Below, piece by piece: positions 35,930 through 45,565 of a stretch of DNA of 64,000 bases. This DNA comes from Candidatus Eiseniibacteriota bacterium (lineage in GTDB: Bacteria > Orphanbacterota > Orphanbacteria > Orphanbacterales > Orphanbacteraceae): the NCBI GenBank assembly GCA_029262235.1, contig JAJCZU010000002.1, forward strand, positions 186,001-250,000, given 5' to 3'. The notes beneath the pieces were generated by a model that was not told the origin of the DNA, did no database searches, and was given only the letters and a program-made list of their open reading frames with translations. Made by a program: the position numbers and the translations under genes. Each line of letters opens with the position of its first letter. The first letter of the stretch is position 1.

Positions 35930-38011
35930 TCAAAAGCGATAGCCCAGTATCCACGAGACCAGATCCTGCGAATACGATTCGCCCGCAACGGGATCCTCTT
36001 CGCGCACTCTTTCGTACTCGGCGCGCGTTTCCCAGGGGCCGACGCGCACGGTAATCTCCGCGTTGGTGGTCCAGCGATCCTGATCCGAAAGCTCGCTTGT
36101 CGTGGCGGCGTCTCCGGTCGGACTTTCGTCGAGCGGATCGATCCCCTCCGTCTTCGTTCGCGAAAACCGCCGGCCCGCCTCCCATGAAAAGTGTTTGCGG
36201 ACCGTGCCCTGCAACGTCCCGGAAAGCGACCACGATTCGCTGTCGGACGAAGACTCCGTGCGCGAAACCGACGCGTTCAGCGACGCGCGCGCTTCCCCTT
36301 TCTGCGCGTAGAGACCACCGGCGCCGTACCGGCTCACATACGCGTCCGAGACGTAGGGGATTTCGTAGTAGCGGCCGAGGCCGTAAAGATTCCACGCCAG
36401 TTTCCACGCGTTCCAGACAGCGTCGGCGCGCCCGTAGATCTGCACGATTTCGGCCCCGTCTCTGATCTCCTGCACCGACTCCCGGTCGCGGTAGAACTCG
36501 GCCTTGAACGACGGCCGGAACCAGCCCGCGATGCGGAACGACGCGTCGACCAGAAAGCCGTACTCGCCGCCGTCGAGAGTCGGATTGCCGAGGGAGTAGT
36601 AGCCGGGATCGTACGAGTGAAATTCGATGTCGAGATTGCGGTCGATGCCGTCGAGAATCGTCAGCACCGCGCGTCCGCCCCCGGCTTCCGTCGTGTCGTT
36701 CCCTGTCGTATGCGAACGGCCCGCCTCGAGGTCGACACGAACAGGCCCGCGAATCGGGATGCCGAGGGAGAGAGTGGTTACGAGGTTTTCGAGCGGATCG
36801 AGAAAGCGAAGCGATTCGGGAACGGACGATTCGTTCTCCCACCCGTAGGCGGCGTTCACTGCCGCGATCCAGCGCGAACGGCGAAACTCGAGGCGATTCC
36901 CCGCGACGTACTGCGCGAAGATTCCGAAGCCCCCGGTCGTGTCTGCCGGCACCGTGCGCGCCGCAAACAGATGATTCGACCAGTCGCCCGTTTCGAAGCG
37001 AACGCGCCCCCCGTCTCCCGAGAGCCAGGCCGCGGTGAGCTCGCTCAGACTCGGAAAGATATCGCCCCCTTCGAGTTCCCAGCGGTCCGTTCGCACGCGC
37101 GCGGTCGCCCGCACCTCGCTGTCGTAAACGGGATCGCGCGACGCGGACAACGAAAGCGTGCCGCCCGACCAGTCGCCGTACGCGTACGCGTCGAACCGAA
37201 CCGACGAGGTCTCGTCGAACGGCAGAAACGGATCTCCCTCGACGTCGCGATCGGCAACATACGCCCATCCGGCTTCGGCGCGTCCCCGAAGCGAAAAGCG
37301 AGAACGCGCAACCACGTTTTCCGGCTCGCCCGCGCGAAAGCTCCATTGTGTCTGCTCGATCACGGCCCCGGCTGCGAGCACCCGGACCGTCACATGATGC
37401 CGTCCTTTCGCGAGAGGAGTCGCGAGAGTGATCAGAACATAATCGGGGGTGCGATCGATCGCGCTTGTCGCGGGCGAGGGATCCAGCGGCTTTCCGTCGA
37501 TTTGAACGGCCAGGCTTTCGCCGGCCGTGAGCGGAGGGTCGAACAGAACAGAGATCATCGTACCGGCGCCGGGTGGGACCGTGCCGTTCGGCTCGGGTGT
37601 CAGGACGACGAGCCGGCTCGCGCCGGGGGCTCCCGCAATGGAGACCCAGTGCGGATTGACCGCGGGACCGCGCGCGGGGGACGTGTACTCTTCGCCCGAT
37701 TCCGTTCGCACGAGAAGATAATAACCGAAGCCGGGCGCCCTCGCCGTTTCCCCCGGGAGCGTGATGCGGAACAGACCGCCACGCTGCTCGAGCGGGATCG
37801 CACGAAACGACGATTCGCCTGCCGCCAGCAGATAGAGGTCGGCCCCGATCGCTTTCTCGTCGCTTTCGAACTGGACCGGAATCTCGACGGGACGGCCCGC
37901 GGGGGCGCTTTCGATCGGCGTGTGAATCAGGCGGCCGGAGGCCCCGAACGCACAGCAGGGAGCCCCTGCGAGCAGTAGAAACAAGAGCGCGGGTATCGTG
38001 CGATAAGGCAA
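35930..38011 (-). CDS. Outer-membrane beta-barrel protein with N-terminal Ig-like region
   Basis: About 693 residues. I place the start at TTG 38011, giving a signal peptide (PYRTIPALLFLLLAGAPCCA), because a longer frame to 38143 would include the likely promoter at 38062-38067 and has no hydrophobic start. After an Ig-like N-terminal part (about 30-260), alternating amphipathic strands run to the end ('RFSLRGRAEAGWAYVADRD', 'WTTNAEITVRVGPWETRAEY'), finishing in 'SWILGYRF' with the terminal Phe that BamA recognises. Probably a surface or assembly barrel; specific role unknown. Confidence 0.75.
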   Translation of the reverse strand: MPYRTIPALLFLLLAGAPCCAFGASGRLIHTPIESAPAGRPVEIPVQFESDEKAIGADLYLLAAGESSFRAIPLEQRGGLFRITLPGETARAPGFGYYLLVRTESGEEYTSPARGPAVNPHWVSIAGAPGASRLVVLTPEPNGTVPPGAGTMISVLFDPPLTAGESLAVQIDGKPLDPSPATSAIDRTPDYVLITLATPLAKGRHHVTVRVLAAGAVIEQTQWSFRAGEPENVVARSRFSLRGRAEAGWAYVADRDVEGDPFLPFDETSSVRFDAYAYGDWSGGTLSLSASRDPVYDSEVRATARVRTDRWELEGGDIFPSLSELTAAWLSGDGGRVRFETGDWSNHLFAARTVPADTTGGFGIFAQYVAGNRLEFRRSRWIAAVNAAYGWENESSVPESLRFLDPLENLVTTLSLGIPIRGPVRVDLEAGRSHTTGNDTTEAGGGRAVLTILDGIDRNLDIEFHSYDPGYYSLGNPTLDGGEYGFLVDASFRIAGWFRPSFKAEFYRDRESVQEIRDGAEIVQIYGRADAVWNAWKLAWNLYGLGRYYEIPYVSDAYVSRYGAGGLYAQKGEARASLNASVSRTESSSDSESWSLSGTLQGTVRKHFSWEAGRRFSRTKTEGIDPLDESPTGDAATTSELSDQDRWTTNAEITVRVGPWETRAEYERVREEDPVAGESYSQDLVSWILGYRF

Positions 38012-38061
38012 GGTTCGGCGATTCTCCGTCGATAGCGGGGCCGAGCAACCCCGTTCGGCCC

Positions 38062-38067
38062 AATATA
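38062..38067 (-). promoter_or_regulatory. Possible -10 element for the barrel/Ig operon
   Basis: TATATT on the minus strand, 51 nt before the TTG start used here. No convincing -35 hexamer 17 nt upstream, so support is weak. Confidence 0.3.
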
Positions 38068-38167
38068 GCCCAACTGAGCGATTCGTGTGAAAAAAGTGGT
38101 CAAGCGTGGTCGGTCGGGGGTCGATTGAGGTAATGTAAACCAAAGCCTTTGAAGGAGTCCTGGATTC

Positions 38168-39355
38168 ATGTGCAAGAAGCTACTCGTGATCGCCCTCATT
38201 CTTCAGCTGACGCTTCCCACGATCTCGCGTGCGGAAGGGGAAGAGACCGCGCCGGCGACAGACAATCGCACGACGGAAAAGCTGATCTGGGGGGCGCTGT
38301 CCGTTCTGAACTTCGCGCTCGTGACATCCTCGTTCGTAAACCTTCAGTTCTACGGAGACCGCGCGAACGAGCTCGAAGAGGTCGGCCTCGACGCGGGCCC
38401 GTTCTGGGATGCTTCGAATCGTGAGAAGATGGTGCTCGGCGTTTCGGCGCTGTCGTTCGTGTTCACGCTTGCGGCGTGGAAGAAGTCGTTCGATTCTCCG
38501 GGCATCGCGACGACGCCCGTGATTCGGCAGCCTCAGAACCCGCGCTTTCTCGATGAAGAGAAGGAGCCGGAACCGAAGGGCGAGAACACCGCGTTTCTGG
38601 CATTCGATTCCCAGGTTCGCTATGACACACTCTTCAGCGGAAGCGGCCAGCCCGATCCGGCGGACGCGACGCAGGACCAGGTACTCGATCTTTCCGTAAC
38701 GACGCGCGTGGACACGGTTTTCGAGGACGATGCCATCACGGAATCCGAATGGCCCGTTGCATCGCAGGAGGCGCCGGTTTCCGAGCCGCTCATGGAAGCC
38801 GCCGCTCCGGGAACGACGACAGAAGAAGACATGGAGTTGCCGGTCGACGAGATCCCGGCACCGAAAGATGACAATCTTGCGGCGCTCGCGGAAGTTGCCG
38901 CCGCCGCTGAGGAAGACCAGTCCGCGCCTGAGGATGACCAGTCCGCGCTCGCGGAAGATCCGGTCGCCCAACTGCTTGCTTCGAGGCAGAAGCAGGACGT
39001 CGAATTCGCCGATGAGTCGATTGCCGCGATCACGCTCCCGCCGGAGACGCTCGTCACGACACTGGCCCTTCCCGAACCGGCGGGCGACACGGTTTCGTAT
39101 CCGTTCGAAGTCATGCCGTATGCGGTGCACGTCAGTTCGTTTCGCTCGATAGAACAGGCGGAAGTGGACGAAGCCCGCTGGGTGAAGCGCGGCTATCTCG
39201 TGTTGATCGAAGATGCGGAAGTGAAGGGGGCGACCTGGTACCGCGTTCACGTCGGAAACTTCCCGAGCCGGAACGAGGCGCGTGCGGAAGCGGCGAACAT
39301 TCAGGAACGGTACCGTCACGACTTTGCGCGCGTAACGAAACGCGATGGGTTCTAG
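38168..39355 (+). CDS. SPOR-domain envelope protein
   Basis: 395 residues. GAAGGAG 10 nt before the ATG and a short signal sequence. A second hydrophobic stretch (about 95-105) may span the membrane. A long acidic, low-complexity region (about 130-300, rich in E, D, A and P) follows and ends in a SPOR domain of about 75 residues ('YAVHVSSFRSIEQAEVDEAR', 'GATWYRVHVGNFPSRNEARA'). SPOR domains bind denuded septal peptidoglycan, so a role at the division site or cell wall is likely. Divergent from the barrel operon. Confidence 0.82.
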   Translation: MCKKLLVIALILQLTLPTISRAEGEETAPATDNRTTEKLIWGALSVLNFALVTSSFVNLQFYGDRANELEEVGLDAGPFWDASNREKMVLGVSALSFVFTLAAWKKSFDSPGIATTPVIRQPQNPRFLDEEKEPEPKGENTAFLAFDSQVRYDTLFSGSGQPDPADATQDQVLDLSVTTRVDTVFEDDAITESEWPVASQEAPVSEPLMEAAAPGTTTEEDMELPVDEIPAPKDDNLAALAEVAAAAEEDQSAPEDDQSALAEDPVAQLLASRQKQDVEFADESIAAITLPPETLVTTLALPEPAGDTVSYPFEVMPYAVHVSSFRSIEQAEVDEARWVKRGYLVLIEDAEVKGATWYRVHVGNFPSRNEARAEAANIQERYRHDFARVTKRDGF

Positions 39356-39394
39356 GAATACGTTCTGCCGCGTCCCGATCCGGACCGCGCCCGA

Positions 39395-41386
39395 CTACTT
39401 GCTCGCGATCTCCCGGTAGATGGCGGCCGTCTCGTCCGCAATCCGATCCCAGTCATAGCGCTGCCGCAGCCACTCCCGGCCCTTGGGCCGCATGATATCG
39501 ACGGCCGCCGGGTCGCCGAGCAGTGTCTCGATCATCTCCTGCAAATGAGCGATGTCGCCCTGGCGATGAACGAATCCGACCGGAGGGCCGTCCCCGGGCG
39601 GGATCGCATTCCAGTCGCCCGCGGGCGTGTTCTCCTCGGACAGCACCTCGAGATTTTCCGGGATGTCGGAGGCCAGGACAGCCGCGCCGAATGACAGCGC
39701 CTCGAGCAGCGCGATCGAAAGCCCTTCGAGATCAGACGGCTGCACGTAGAGGTATGAGTGCGCGTACAGTTCGTCGAGCGCCTCCCCGTACACGTAGCCG
39801 AGAAAGACGATGCGCGGATCATCGCCCGCGAGTCTGCGAAGTGATGCGAAGTATTCATCGGAGTGGCTCGAGCCTCCCGCGATCACGAGTTTCTTCTTCG
39901 TGTCGATTGCGCGGAACGCTTCGATCAGATAATGGCATCCCTTTTCGGGTACGAGCCGGCCGACGAACAGCAGGTAGTCGTGCGGTTCGAGTCCGTGCTT
40001 CTCGCGAATTTCCTGCGAACCGGGCAGCTCTTTCAGATCGATCCCGTTCGGCACGTAATGCACGGGCCGTCCGTACTGCTTTTCGTAATAGGCCTTGAGC
40101 GTCCGCGAAACCGCAATCGTGCGGGTCGGAAACCGGGCCGATGCGTACTCGCCGAACTGCAGGCAGCGCTTCGCGAACGCGCCCCATTTTTCGCGCTTCC
40201 AGTCGAGCCCGTGCACTGTCGTGACCGTCCGTATGCCGAAGAGACGCGGGAGCAGCGCGAAAATCGAAGGGCCCTGCGCGTGGTAGTGCGCGACGTCGAC
40301 CGGCTGCAGCATCATGTGCAGCGTGGCAAGCGCCGTATGACTGATCGCGTCGAGGTGCTTCGTATACACGCTGGGAAGCCGGATGATCTCGAGGCCCTGG
40401 TAGCGTCCTTCGATCTGCGTGTAGTACGAACGCGCGTACACCTTGATGCGGAATCCCTGGCCCGCGAGCCGGTGCGCCAGGTGCGAAACATGGTGCTCGA
40501 TTCCGCCGAACGTCGGCGGGATTCCCTTCGACCCCAGAATCGCGATCGTGGCGAGGTCGAGCGCGAAATGCGAGTCGACCACCTGGTACACTTCATAGAT
40601 CAAGTCTTCTTTCGTACGGTTCGGTACCGCCACGCTTTCCGAAAGAAGAAGGTGGCTGATCAGAAGCTGCAGATGGTCCGGCACCATGCGCACCTTGATG
40701 TGCTCCGCGCGGCACGTGTCGAGCACCGCGAAAATCTGGGCGAAGTCGTCCGGATTCGTCGCGAGAAAAACTTCGCTGATCCGTTTTTCGCTCAGATGCG
40801 CGCGCAGCGTCTCGGACCCTTCTTCGGCCGGCGCGACCGTGATGGTTTCGACAACGCGCGCTCCAAACCACCGGTTGAACTTGATGCGCGTCTCGAGGTC
40901 GTGCCGCAGGCGTCCCTCCCCGATCACGATCACGGGCCGCTGCATGAACCCGCGATCGAAGAGCCAGAGCTGCCAGATCCCGAAGACGAATCGGCCGGCC
41001 GATAAGTAGAAGAACGACAGGATCCAGAACGCGATCAGCGTCGGCCGTGAGAAATGAAAGACCTGGTGGCTCCTCGAGAGCCCTTTCGAGAGAAAGATGA
41101 TCAAAACGGACGCGAGCAGCGTGATCAGAACGATCCGCCCGATCCGGGGGAGAACGTAAGTCGGTTTGAATCGCCGGGGGAACTGGATCTCCTTGAAGTA
41201 GAGGAGCAGAACCACGTGAATGAGATTCACGGCGATCAGAAGGTACGTATACGAGTACAGAAACGAGGGCGCCCACGACGAGAAATTGTAGTCGTGGAAA
41301 CGCAGATAGAGCGCGGTCACGAACGACGCATTCAGCGCGAAGAGGTCGACGAGGACCAACGCAATAGGAAGTATGAAGCGCCGCAA
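39395..41386 (-). CDS. Fusion: polyprenyl-P sugar transferase-type N-terminus with GT4 glycosyltransferase
   Basis: 663 residues, TTG start. Residues 1-150 contain four to five transmembrane segments, and 150-270 look like the CoA_binding_3/nucleotide-binding region of WcaJ-type undecaprenyl-phosphate sugar transferases ('RPVIVIGEGRLRHDLETRI', 'ISEVFLATNPDDFAQIF'). The catalytic transferase domain expected next is absent. Instead a complete GT-B glycosyltransferase of family GT4 starts at about 275 ('ILGSKGIPPTFGGIEHHVSH', 'FVGRLVPEKGCHYLIEAF', 'PSDLEGLSIALLEALSFGAA', with the E-x7-E retaining motif). Probably a membrane-anchored polysaccharide glycosyltransferase. Confidence 0.85.
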   Translation of the reverse strand: MRRFILPIALVLVDLFALNASFVTALYLRFHDYNFSSWAPSFLYSYTYLLIAVNLIHVVLLLYFKEIQFPRRFKPTYVLPRIGRIVLITLLASVLIIFLSKGLSRSHQVFHFSRPTLIAFWILSFFYLSAGRFVFGIWQLWLFDRGFMQRPVIVIGEGRLRHDLETRIKFNRWFGARVVETITVAPAEEGSETLRAHLSEKRISEVFLATNPDDFAQIFAVLDTCRAEHIKVRMVPDHLQLLISHLLLSESVAVPNRTKEDLIYEVYQVVDSHFALDLATIAILGSKGIPPTFGGIEHHVSHLAHRLAGQGFRIKVYARSYYTQIEGRYQGLEIIRLPSVYTKHLDAISHTALATLHMMLQPVDVAHYHAQGPSIFALLPRLFGIRTVTTVHGLDWKREKWGAFAKRCLQFGEYASARFPTRTIAVSRTLKAYYEKQYGRPVHYVPNGIDLKELPGSQEIREKHGLEPHDYLLFVGRLVPEKGCHYLIEAFRAIDTKKKLVIAGGSSHSDEYFASLRRLAGDDPRIVFLGYVYGEALDELYAHSYLYVQPSDLEGLSIALLEALSFGAAVLASDIPENLEVLSEENTPAGDWNAIPPGDGPPVGFVHRQGDIAHLQEMIETLLGDPAAVDIMRPKGREWLRQRYDWDRIADETAAIYREIASK

Positions 41387-41534
41387 GAAGATTGCACCAC
41401 CGATTGAAAGGGCCGTTCGAACGAAAAGCTGCCCTTATTGTATCGGAGCGAAGCGGAAAGTTCTCCATATTCCGGTTGCGCTCCCAGCGGTGCGCCTCCT
41501 AAAGTGAGAAACGCTTCAGGCCGGGAGAGAATCT

Positions 41535-42587
41535 ATGAGCGAAGAGCTCAGCAAATCCGAACTCAGACATGACCCGATCCAGAAACGATGGGTGATCATT
41601 GCGGCCACGCGAAGCGGTCGCCCTGACAACTTCTCGATGGCGTCGGAGGAACTGACCGACGACGCGGAATGTCCGTTCTGCGACGGCAACGAGTCGCAGA
41701 CGCCGCCTGAGATCATTGCCGTCCGCGAGAACGGAGGGGCGAACGAGCCGGGGTGGAGCGTCCGGGTCGTCCCGAACAAATTCCCCGCGCTCCGCATCGA
41801 AGGCACCGTCCAGCGCCGTGGAATCGGGATCTACGACCGGATCTCGGGGATCGGGGCTCACGAAGTGGTCATCGAGAGCCCGGAACACGACACCCCGTTC
41901 GACGGCCTTGCGCCGGAGAACGCCACGCTGCTCTACCGTGTACTGCAGGAACGCCTCGTCGATCTCATGCGCGACGAGCGCTTCAAATACGTGATCCTGT
42001 TCAAGAACAAGGGCGGGCCGGCGGGCGCGACGCTCAAACACCCGCATCATCAGGTCATCGCGACGCCGATCACGCCGAAGACGGTTGCGATGGAACTCGT
42101 GGCGGCGCGTGAGCATTTTCGCGACAAAGAACGCTGCATCTTCTGCGACATCATCGAGCAGGAGATCCAGTCGGGGGAACGCATCGTCGAGATAACGGAC
42201 CGTTTCGTAGCGTTCACGCCGTACGCGAGCCGTTCGCCCTATGAAATCTTCGTCGGGCCGCGCTATCATGAACACTCGATGACGGAAACGACCGAAGACG
42301 ATCTGGCCGGCCTCGCGGACATCATGCAGCGCGTGCTGCGTCGCCTTCGGCTCGCGCTGAACGATCCGCCTTACAATTATGTGATCCACAACGCCCCGAA
42401 TACGAGCGTCAAACCGAAGCGGGCGTCGTACTGGTCGACCATCGTGCACGACTTTCACTGGCACATCGAAATTCTTCCCCGGACCACGCGCGTGGCGGGC
42501 TTCGAGTGGGGAACCGGGTTCTACATCAATCCGAAGCCGCCCGAAGAGGCCGCCGAGCAGCTTCGTTCCGTTGACGAGGGCGACTGA
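41535..42587 (+). CDS. galT: Galactose-1-phosphate uridylyltransferase
   Basis: 350 residues, HIT superfamily. Catalytic His171 lies in the HPHHQ motif (169-173, family HPHxQ). Zinc ligands include CPFC (46-49) and a second 'CIFCDII'; 'FHWHIEILPR' near the C-terminus is the second His site. Start follows GGGAGAG. Leloir-pathway enzyme exchanging UMP between glucose-1-P and galactose-1-P, supplying UDP-galactose for polysaccharide; no galK or galE in the window. Confidence 0.93.
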   Translation: MSEELSKSELRHDPIQKRWVIIAATRSGRPDNFSMASEELTDDAECPFCDGNESQTPPEIIAVRENGGANEPGWSVRVVPNKFPALRIEGTVQRRGIGIYDRISGIGAHEVVIESPEHDTPFDGLAPENATLLYRVLQERLVDLMRDERFKYVILFKNKGGPAGATLKHPHHQVIATPITPKTVAMELVAAREHFRDKERCIFCDIIEQEIQSGERIVEITDRFVAFTPYASRSPYEIFVGPRYHEHSMTETTEDDLAGLADIMQRVLRRLRLALNDPPYNYVIHNAPNTSVKPKRASYWSTIVHDFHWHIEILPRTTRVAGFEWGTGFYINPKPPEEAAEQLRSVDEGD

Positions 42588-42625
42588 CGGCGTCGACCCC
42601 CGATCGCCACTACCGATCGCATTCG

Positions 42626-42654
42626 TTGACCCGGGAGATTTCCGCGATTACATT
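42626..42654 (+). promoter_or_regulatory. Sigma-70-type promoter, possibly giving a leaderless mRNA
   Basis: TTGACC, 17-nt spacer, TACATT. The expected start point (about 42661) coincides with the ATG at 42662, and no Shine-Dalgarno precedes that ATG. Confidence 0.5.
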
Positions 42655-42661
42655 GGACACC

Positions 42662-45565
42662 ATGCGACTTTCTCTCATCAGTCTCGGTGTCCTGCTGGCG
42701 CTCGGCACCGCCCCTTCGCCCTCGTTCGCCCATCGCGGCGATGACGCTGCCTCCAAAGATGCCATGACCCTTGCTCCGTCGATGACCGCCGGGATCGAAG
42801 CCGGCTGGAAAGTACTGCGCGAAGACGGGAGCGGGATCCCGCGCTGGGCGTACCCGACCCGCGTTGCTTCGCGCAAGTTCGAGGGCGGGAACGTGCAGTC
42901 CATCGCGAATGCGGCGCTCCGCGACTGGGCGGCCTCGCTCGGTTTTGCGAAATCGGCGTCCGCGTTCCAGGTGCGTGAGGTGCGCGAAGGGCTCGGCTCC
43001 ACACACGTTCGCTATGACCGCGTGATCGACGGAACGCCCGTTTCGCCCGGGGGCGTATCCGTTCATATGACGAAAGCGGGGGGCGTACTCTCGATTTCGT
43101 GCGGGCTCGACCCGGCGGCTGTTCTCTCGCCCGCGAAACGCGTGATCGACCGGGCGGCCGCCGAAGGCTCGCACTTCGGCGCATCGAAACGTCCCGACGA
43201 TTTCACGACACGCGCGATTCTGGTCGACCGTGAGGGAGCGCTCGTTCCTGTCTGGGAGATCCGCTATTTCACGCAGGAGCCTCTCGGCGACTGGGAAATC
43301 TGGGTCGACGGGATCACGGGAGAAGAGATTCGCCGGCACGATCGGAGATGGCGCGCGACCGGGACAGGCCGGGTCTGGACCCCGAACCCGATCGTGGCGC
43401 TGCAGGACCTCGTGATCGACGACGACAACGACCTCGACGGCCCGCAGTTCAACGGCGCGTACCGCGAGGTGGATCTTTTCGGGCTCGATACGCCGGGGAG
43501 CGGCCAGCCGTGGCGGCTTGCGGGGGAGTTCCTGCAGATCGTGGACGATGAAGCCCCCGCAACGGGCGTGCCCACGCGCGCCGGCGCCGACGACTGGATG
43601 ACGACGCGTGCCGACGGCGATTTCGAAGCCGTCATGTGCTACTACCATATCGACACCGTGCAGCGCTATCTGCGCTCACTCGGTTTCACGAACGTCGTCA
43701 ATTTCCCCATTCGCGTGGATCCGCACGGCCTGAACGGAGCGGACAATTCGCATTACGTGCCGAGCGGGCCACGGCTCGCGTTCGGTGACGGCTGCGTGGA
43801 CGACGCGGAAGAGGCCGATGTCATCGTGCATGAATACGGGCACGCGATTCAGGACAACCAGTCGCCGAACTGGCTGAACAGCGGCGAGATGGGCGCGCTG
43901 GGCGAGGGCTTCGGCGACTACTGGTCGGAAGCGCACACCGATCGCATGGGCTTCACGTTCAATCGCGGCAAAGTGTTCGACTGGGATGCGGGCGGATTGA
44001 ACAACGGATCTCCCTGCTGGTCGGGGCGCCGGGTCGACACCGCGAAAAAGTATCCGCAGGACGTTTCGGGCAGCATCCATCTGACAGGCGAAATCTGGTC
44101 GGGCGCGCTCTGGGATCTGCGCGAAGCGATCGGCGGCGATGCGGCCGACAGCGTGATCATCGAAAGCCATTTCTTCGTCGAACCGAGCGCCGGTTTCGGT
44201 TTCGAAGACGCGGGTCTCGCGCTCATTCAGGCAGATTCGGCGCTCACGAACGGGCATTACGAGGCCGCGATCCGGTCGGTCCTGATCGCGCGCGGCATTC
44301 TCGAGGGGAGCCTGCTGGCGCCGGCGCTTTCCGAAGCCGTGGCGCCGCCCACGCTGAGCCAGGGCGATTCACTCGGGCTCGCCATCCGCGCCATCGGCAC
44401 GAATCCGGTGTCACGCGTGGAAGTCGTGTACGGCATGCCCGCTTTCACCGAAACGCTCTCCCTGGCAGAAAGCGCCGCGGACATCTGGAGCGGCACGCTC
44501 GTGTTCCCGCTCGACACGGACACGCTCCGCTACTACTACCGTGCGGTCGATGCGGCCGGTAACGTGGCGGTCGAACCGCCTGGCGCGCCGGGTCAGATAT
44601 TCACGACCGCCATTCTGCCCGACGGGGTCGCGCCGACGGTCGCACACGATGCGGTCGGCGACAGGCTCGACAGTCAGTTTCCCCTTACGATCAGCGCCGT
44701 CATTTCCGATAATTTATCTCTCAACGAAGATTCGCTTTTCGTCGAGTACACGTTCGAACCCGCGAAGGGCGGAGCCGCGCCCACCGGGATCTTCGCTCTT
44801 GCCGCGACCGGAGGCGCAGACGCGTTTGCGGGGCTCTGGCCGGATCACGGCGATCGTGGCGGCCGCTATGAGTATCGGATCGTCGCCGTCGACAACTCGA
44901 TCGTGCCGAACCGGACAACGAGCCCTTCGAAGGGTGTGTATGAGTTCGAGGTCACGACCGACAGTGTGCCGCCCGTCATCGTGCACGAGGCGATCGCCGA
45001 GCGGGAGGCGGGCCTCGAAGACATTGCCGTCGAAGCGATCATTCGGGATCAGGGCAACCTGACGGGCGATTCGGTGCTCGTGGAATTCCAGTTCGTGGGA
45101 ACAAGCGACACGTCAGGCACGATCGTCATGACCGCGGAGAGCGATTCCCTCTTTTCCGCAAAACTTCCCGCCGGACTCACGAGGATCGGAACGTACTCGT
45201 ACCGCCTTTCGGCCATGGATGCGGCGTTTGTACCAAACCGGTCCCGCTTCCCTTCGGACGGCAGTTTCCTCTCGTTCGATGTCGTGCCAGGCGGATCGGA
45301 CCTCCGGCTGATCGGGCCGAACCCGTTCGGGGAGAGCGTGGCGTTCAGCGTGTTTCTCGAGGAAGCGGCTGAGATCCGCTTCGAGATCTACGACATTGCA
45401 GGACGCCGCGTTGCCGAAGTCGCCACCGGCAACCGAAGCGGAGCGCAGGTCTTCTCGTGGGACGGCAAAAACGACGGGGGAGAAGAAGCAGGTCCCGGAA
45501 TCTACCTCTATCGTTTCGAAAGAAACGGCCGCGAGGAATCGGGCCGGATCGTACGACTGCGCTGA
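42662..45565 (+). CDS. Secreted M36/fungalysin-like zinc metallopeptidase with sorting-type C-terminal domain
   Basis: 967 residues. ATG 42662 gives a signal peptide (LSLISLGVLLALGTAPSPSF); an alternative TTG at 42626 is part of the promoter. Propeptide of FTP/PepSY type to about 235, then the catalytic domain with HEYGHAIQD (His390, His394) and the downstream Glu in 'ALGEGFGDYWSEA'. Two or three Ig-like repeats (about 560-870) follow, and a C-terminal FlgD-Ig-like domain ('LIGPNPFGESVAFSVF', 'FSWDGKNDGGEEAGPGIYLY', ending GRIVRLR) that likely directs export or surface attachment. Directly abuts the stop of the convergent ligase gene. Confidence 0.88.
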   Translation: MRLSLISLGVLLALGTAPSPSFAHRGDDAASKDAMTLAPSMTAGIEAGWKVLREDGSGIPRWAYPTRVASRKFEGGNVQSIANAALRDWAASLGFAKSASAFQVREVREGLGSTHVRYDRVIDGTPVSPGGVSVHMTKAGGVLSISCGLDPAAVLSPAKRVIDRAAAEGSHFGASKRPDDFTTRAILVDREGALVPVWEIRYFTQEPLGDWEIWVDGITGEEIRRHDRRWRATGTGRVWTPNPIVALQDLVIDDDNDLDGPQFNGAYREVDLFGLDTPGSGQPWRLAGEFLQIVDDEAPATGVPTRAGADDWMTTRADGDFEAVMCYYHIDTVQRYLRSLGFTNVVNFPIRVDPHGLNGADNSHYVPSGPRLAFGDGCVDDAEEADVIVHEYGHAIQDNQSPNWLNSGEMGALGEGFGDYWSEAHTDRMGFTFNRGKVFDWDAGGLNNGSPCWSGRRVDTAKKYPQDVSGSIHLTGEIWSGALWDLREAIGGDAADSVIIESHFFVEPSAGFGFEDAGLALIQADSALTNGHYEAAIRSVLIARGILEGSLLAPALSEAVAPPTLSQGDSLGLAIRAIGTNPVSRVEVVYGMPAFTETLSLAESAADIWSGTLVFPLDTDTLRYYYRAVDAAGNVAVEPPGAPGQIFTTAILPDGVAPTVAHDAVGDRLDSQFPLTISAVISDNLSLNEDSLFVEYTFEPAKGGAAPTGIFALAATGGADAFAGLWPDHGDRGGRYEYRIVAVDNSIVPNRTTSPSKGVYEFEVTTDSVPPVIVHEAIAEREAGLEDIAVEAIIRDQGNLTGDSVLVEFQFVGTSDTSGTIVMTAESDSLFSAKLPAGLTRIGTYSYRLSAMDAAFVPNRSRFPSDGSFLSFDVVPGGSDLRLIGPNPFGESVAFSVFLEEAAEIRFEIYDIAGRRVAEVATGNRSGAQVFSWDGKNDGGEEAGPGIYLYRFERNGREESGRIVRLR

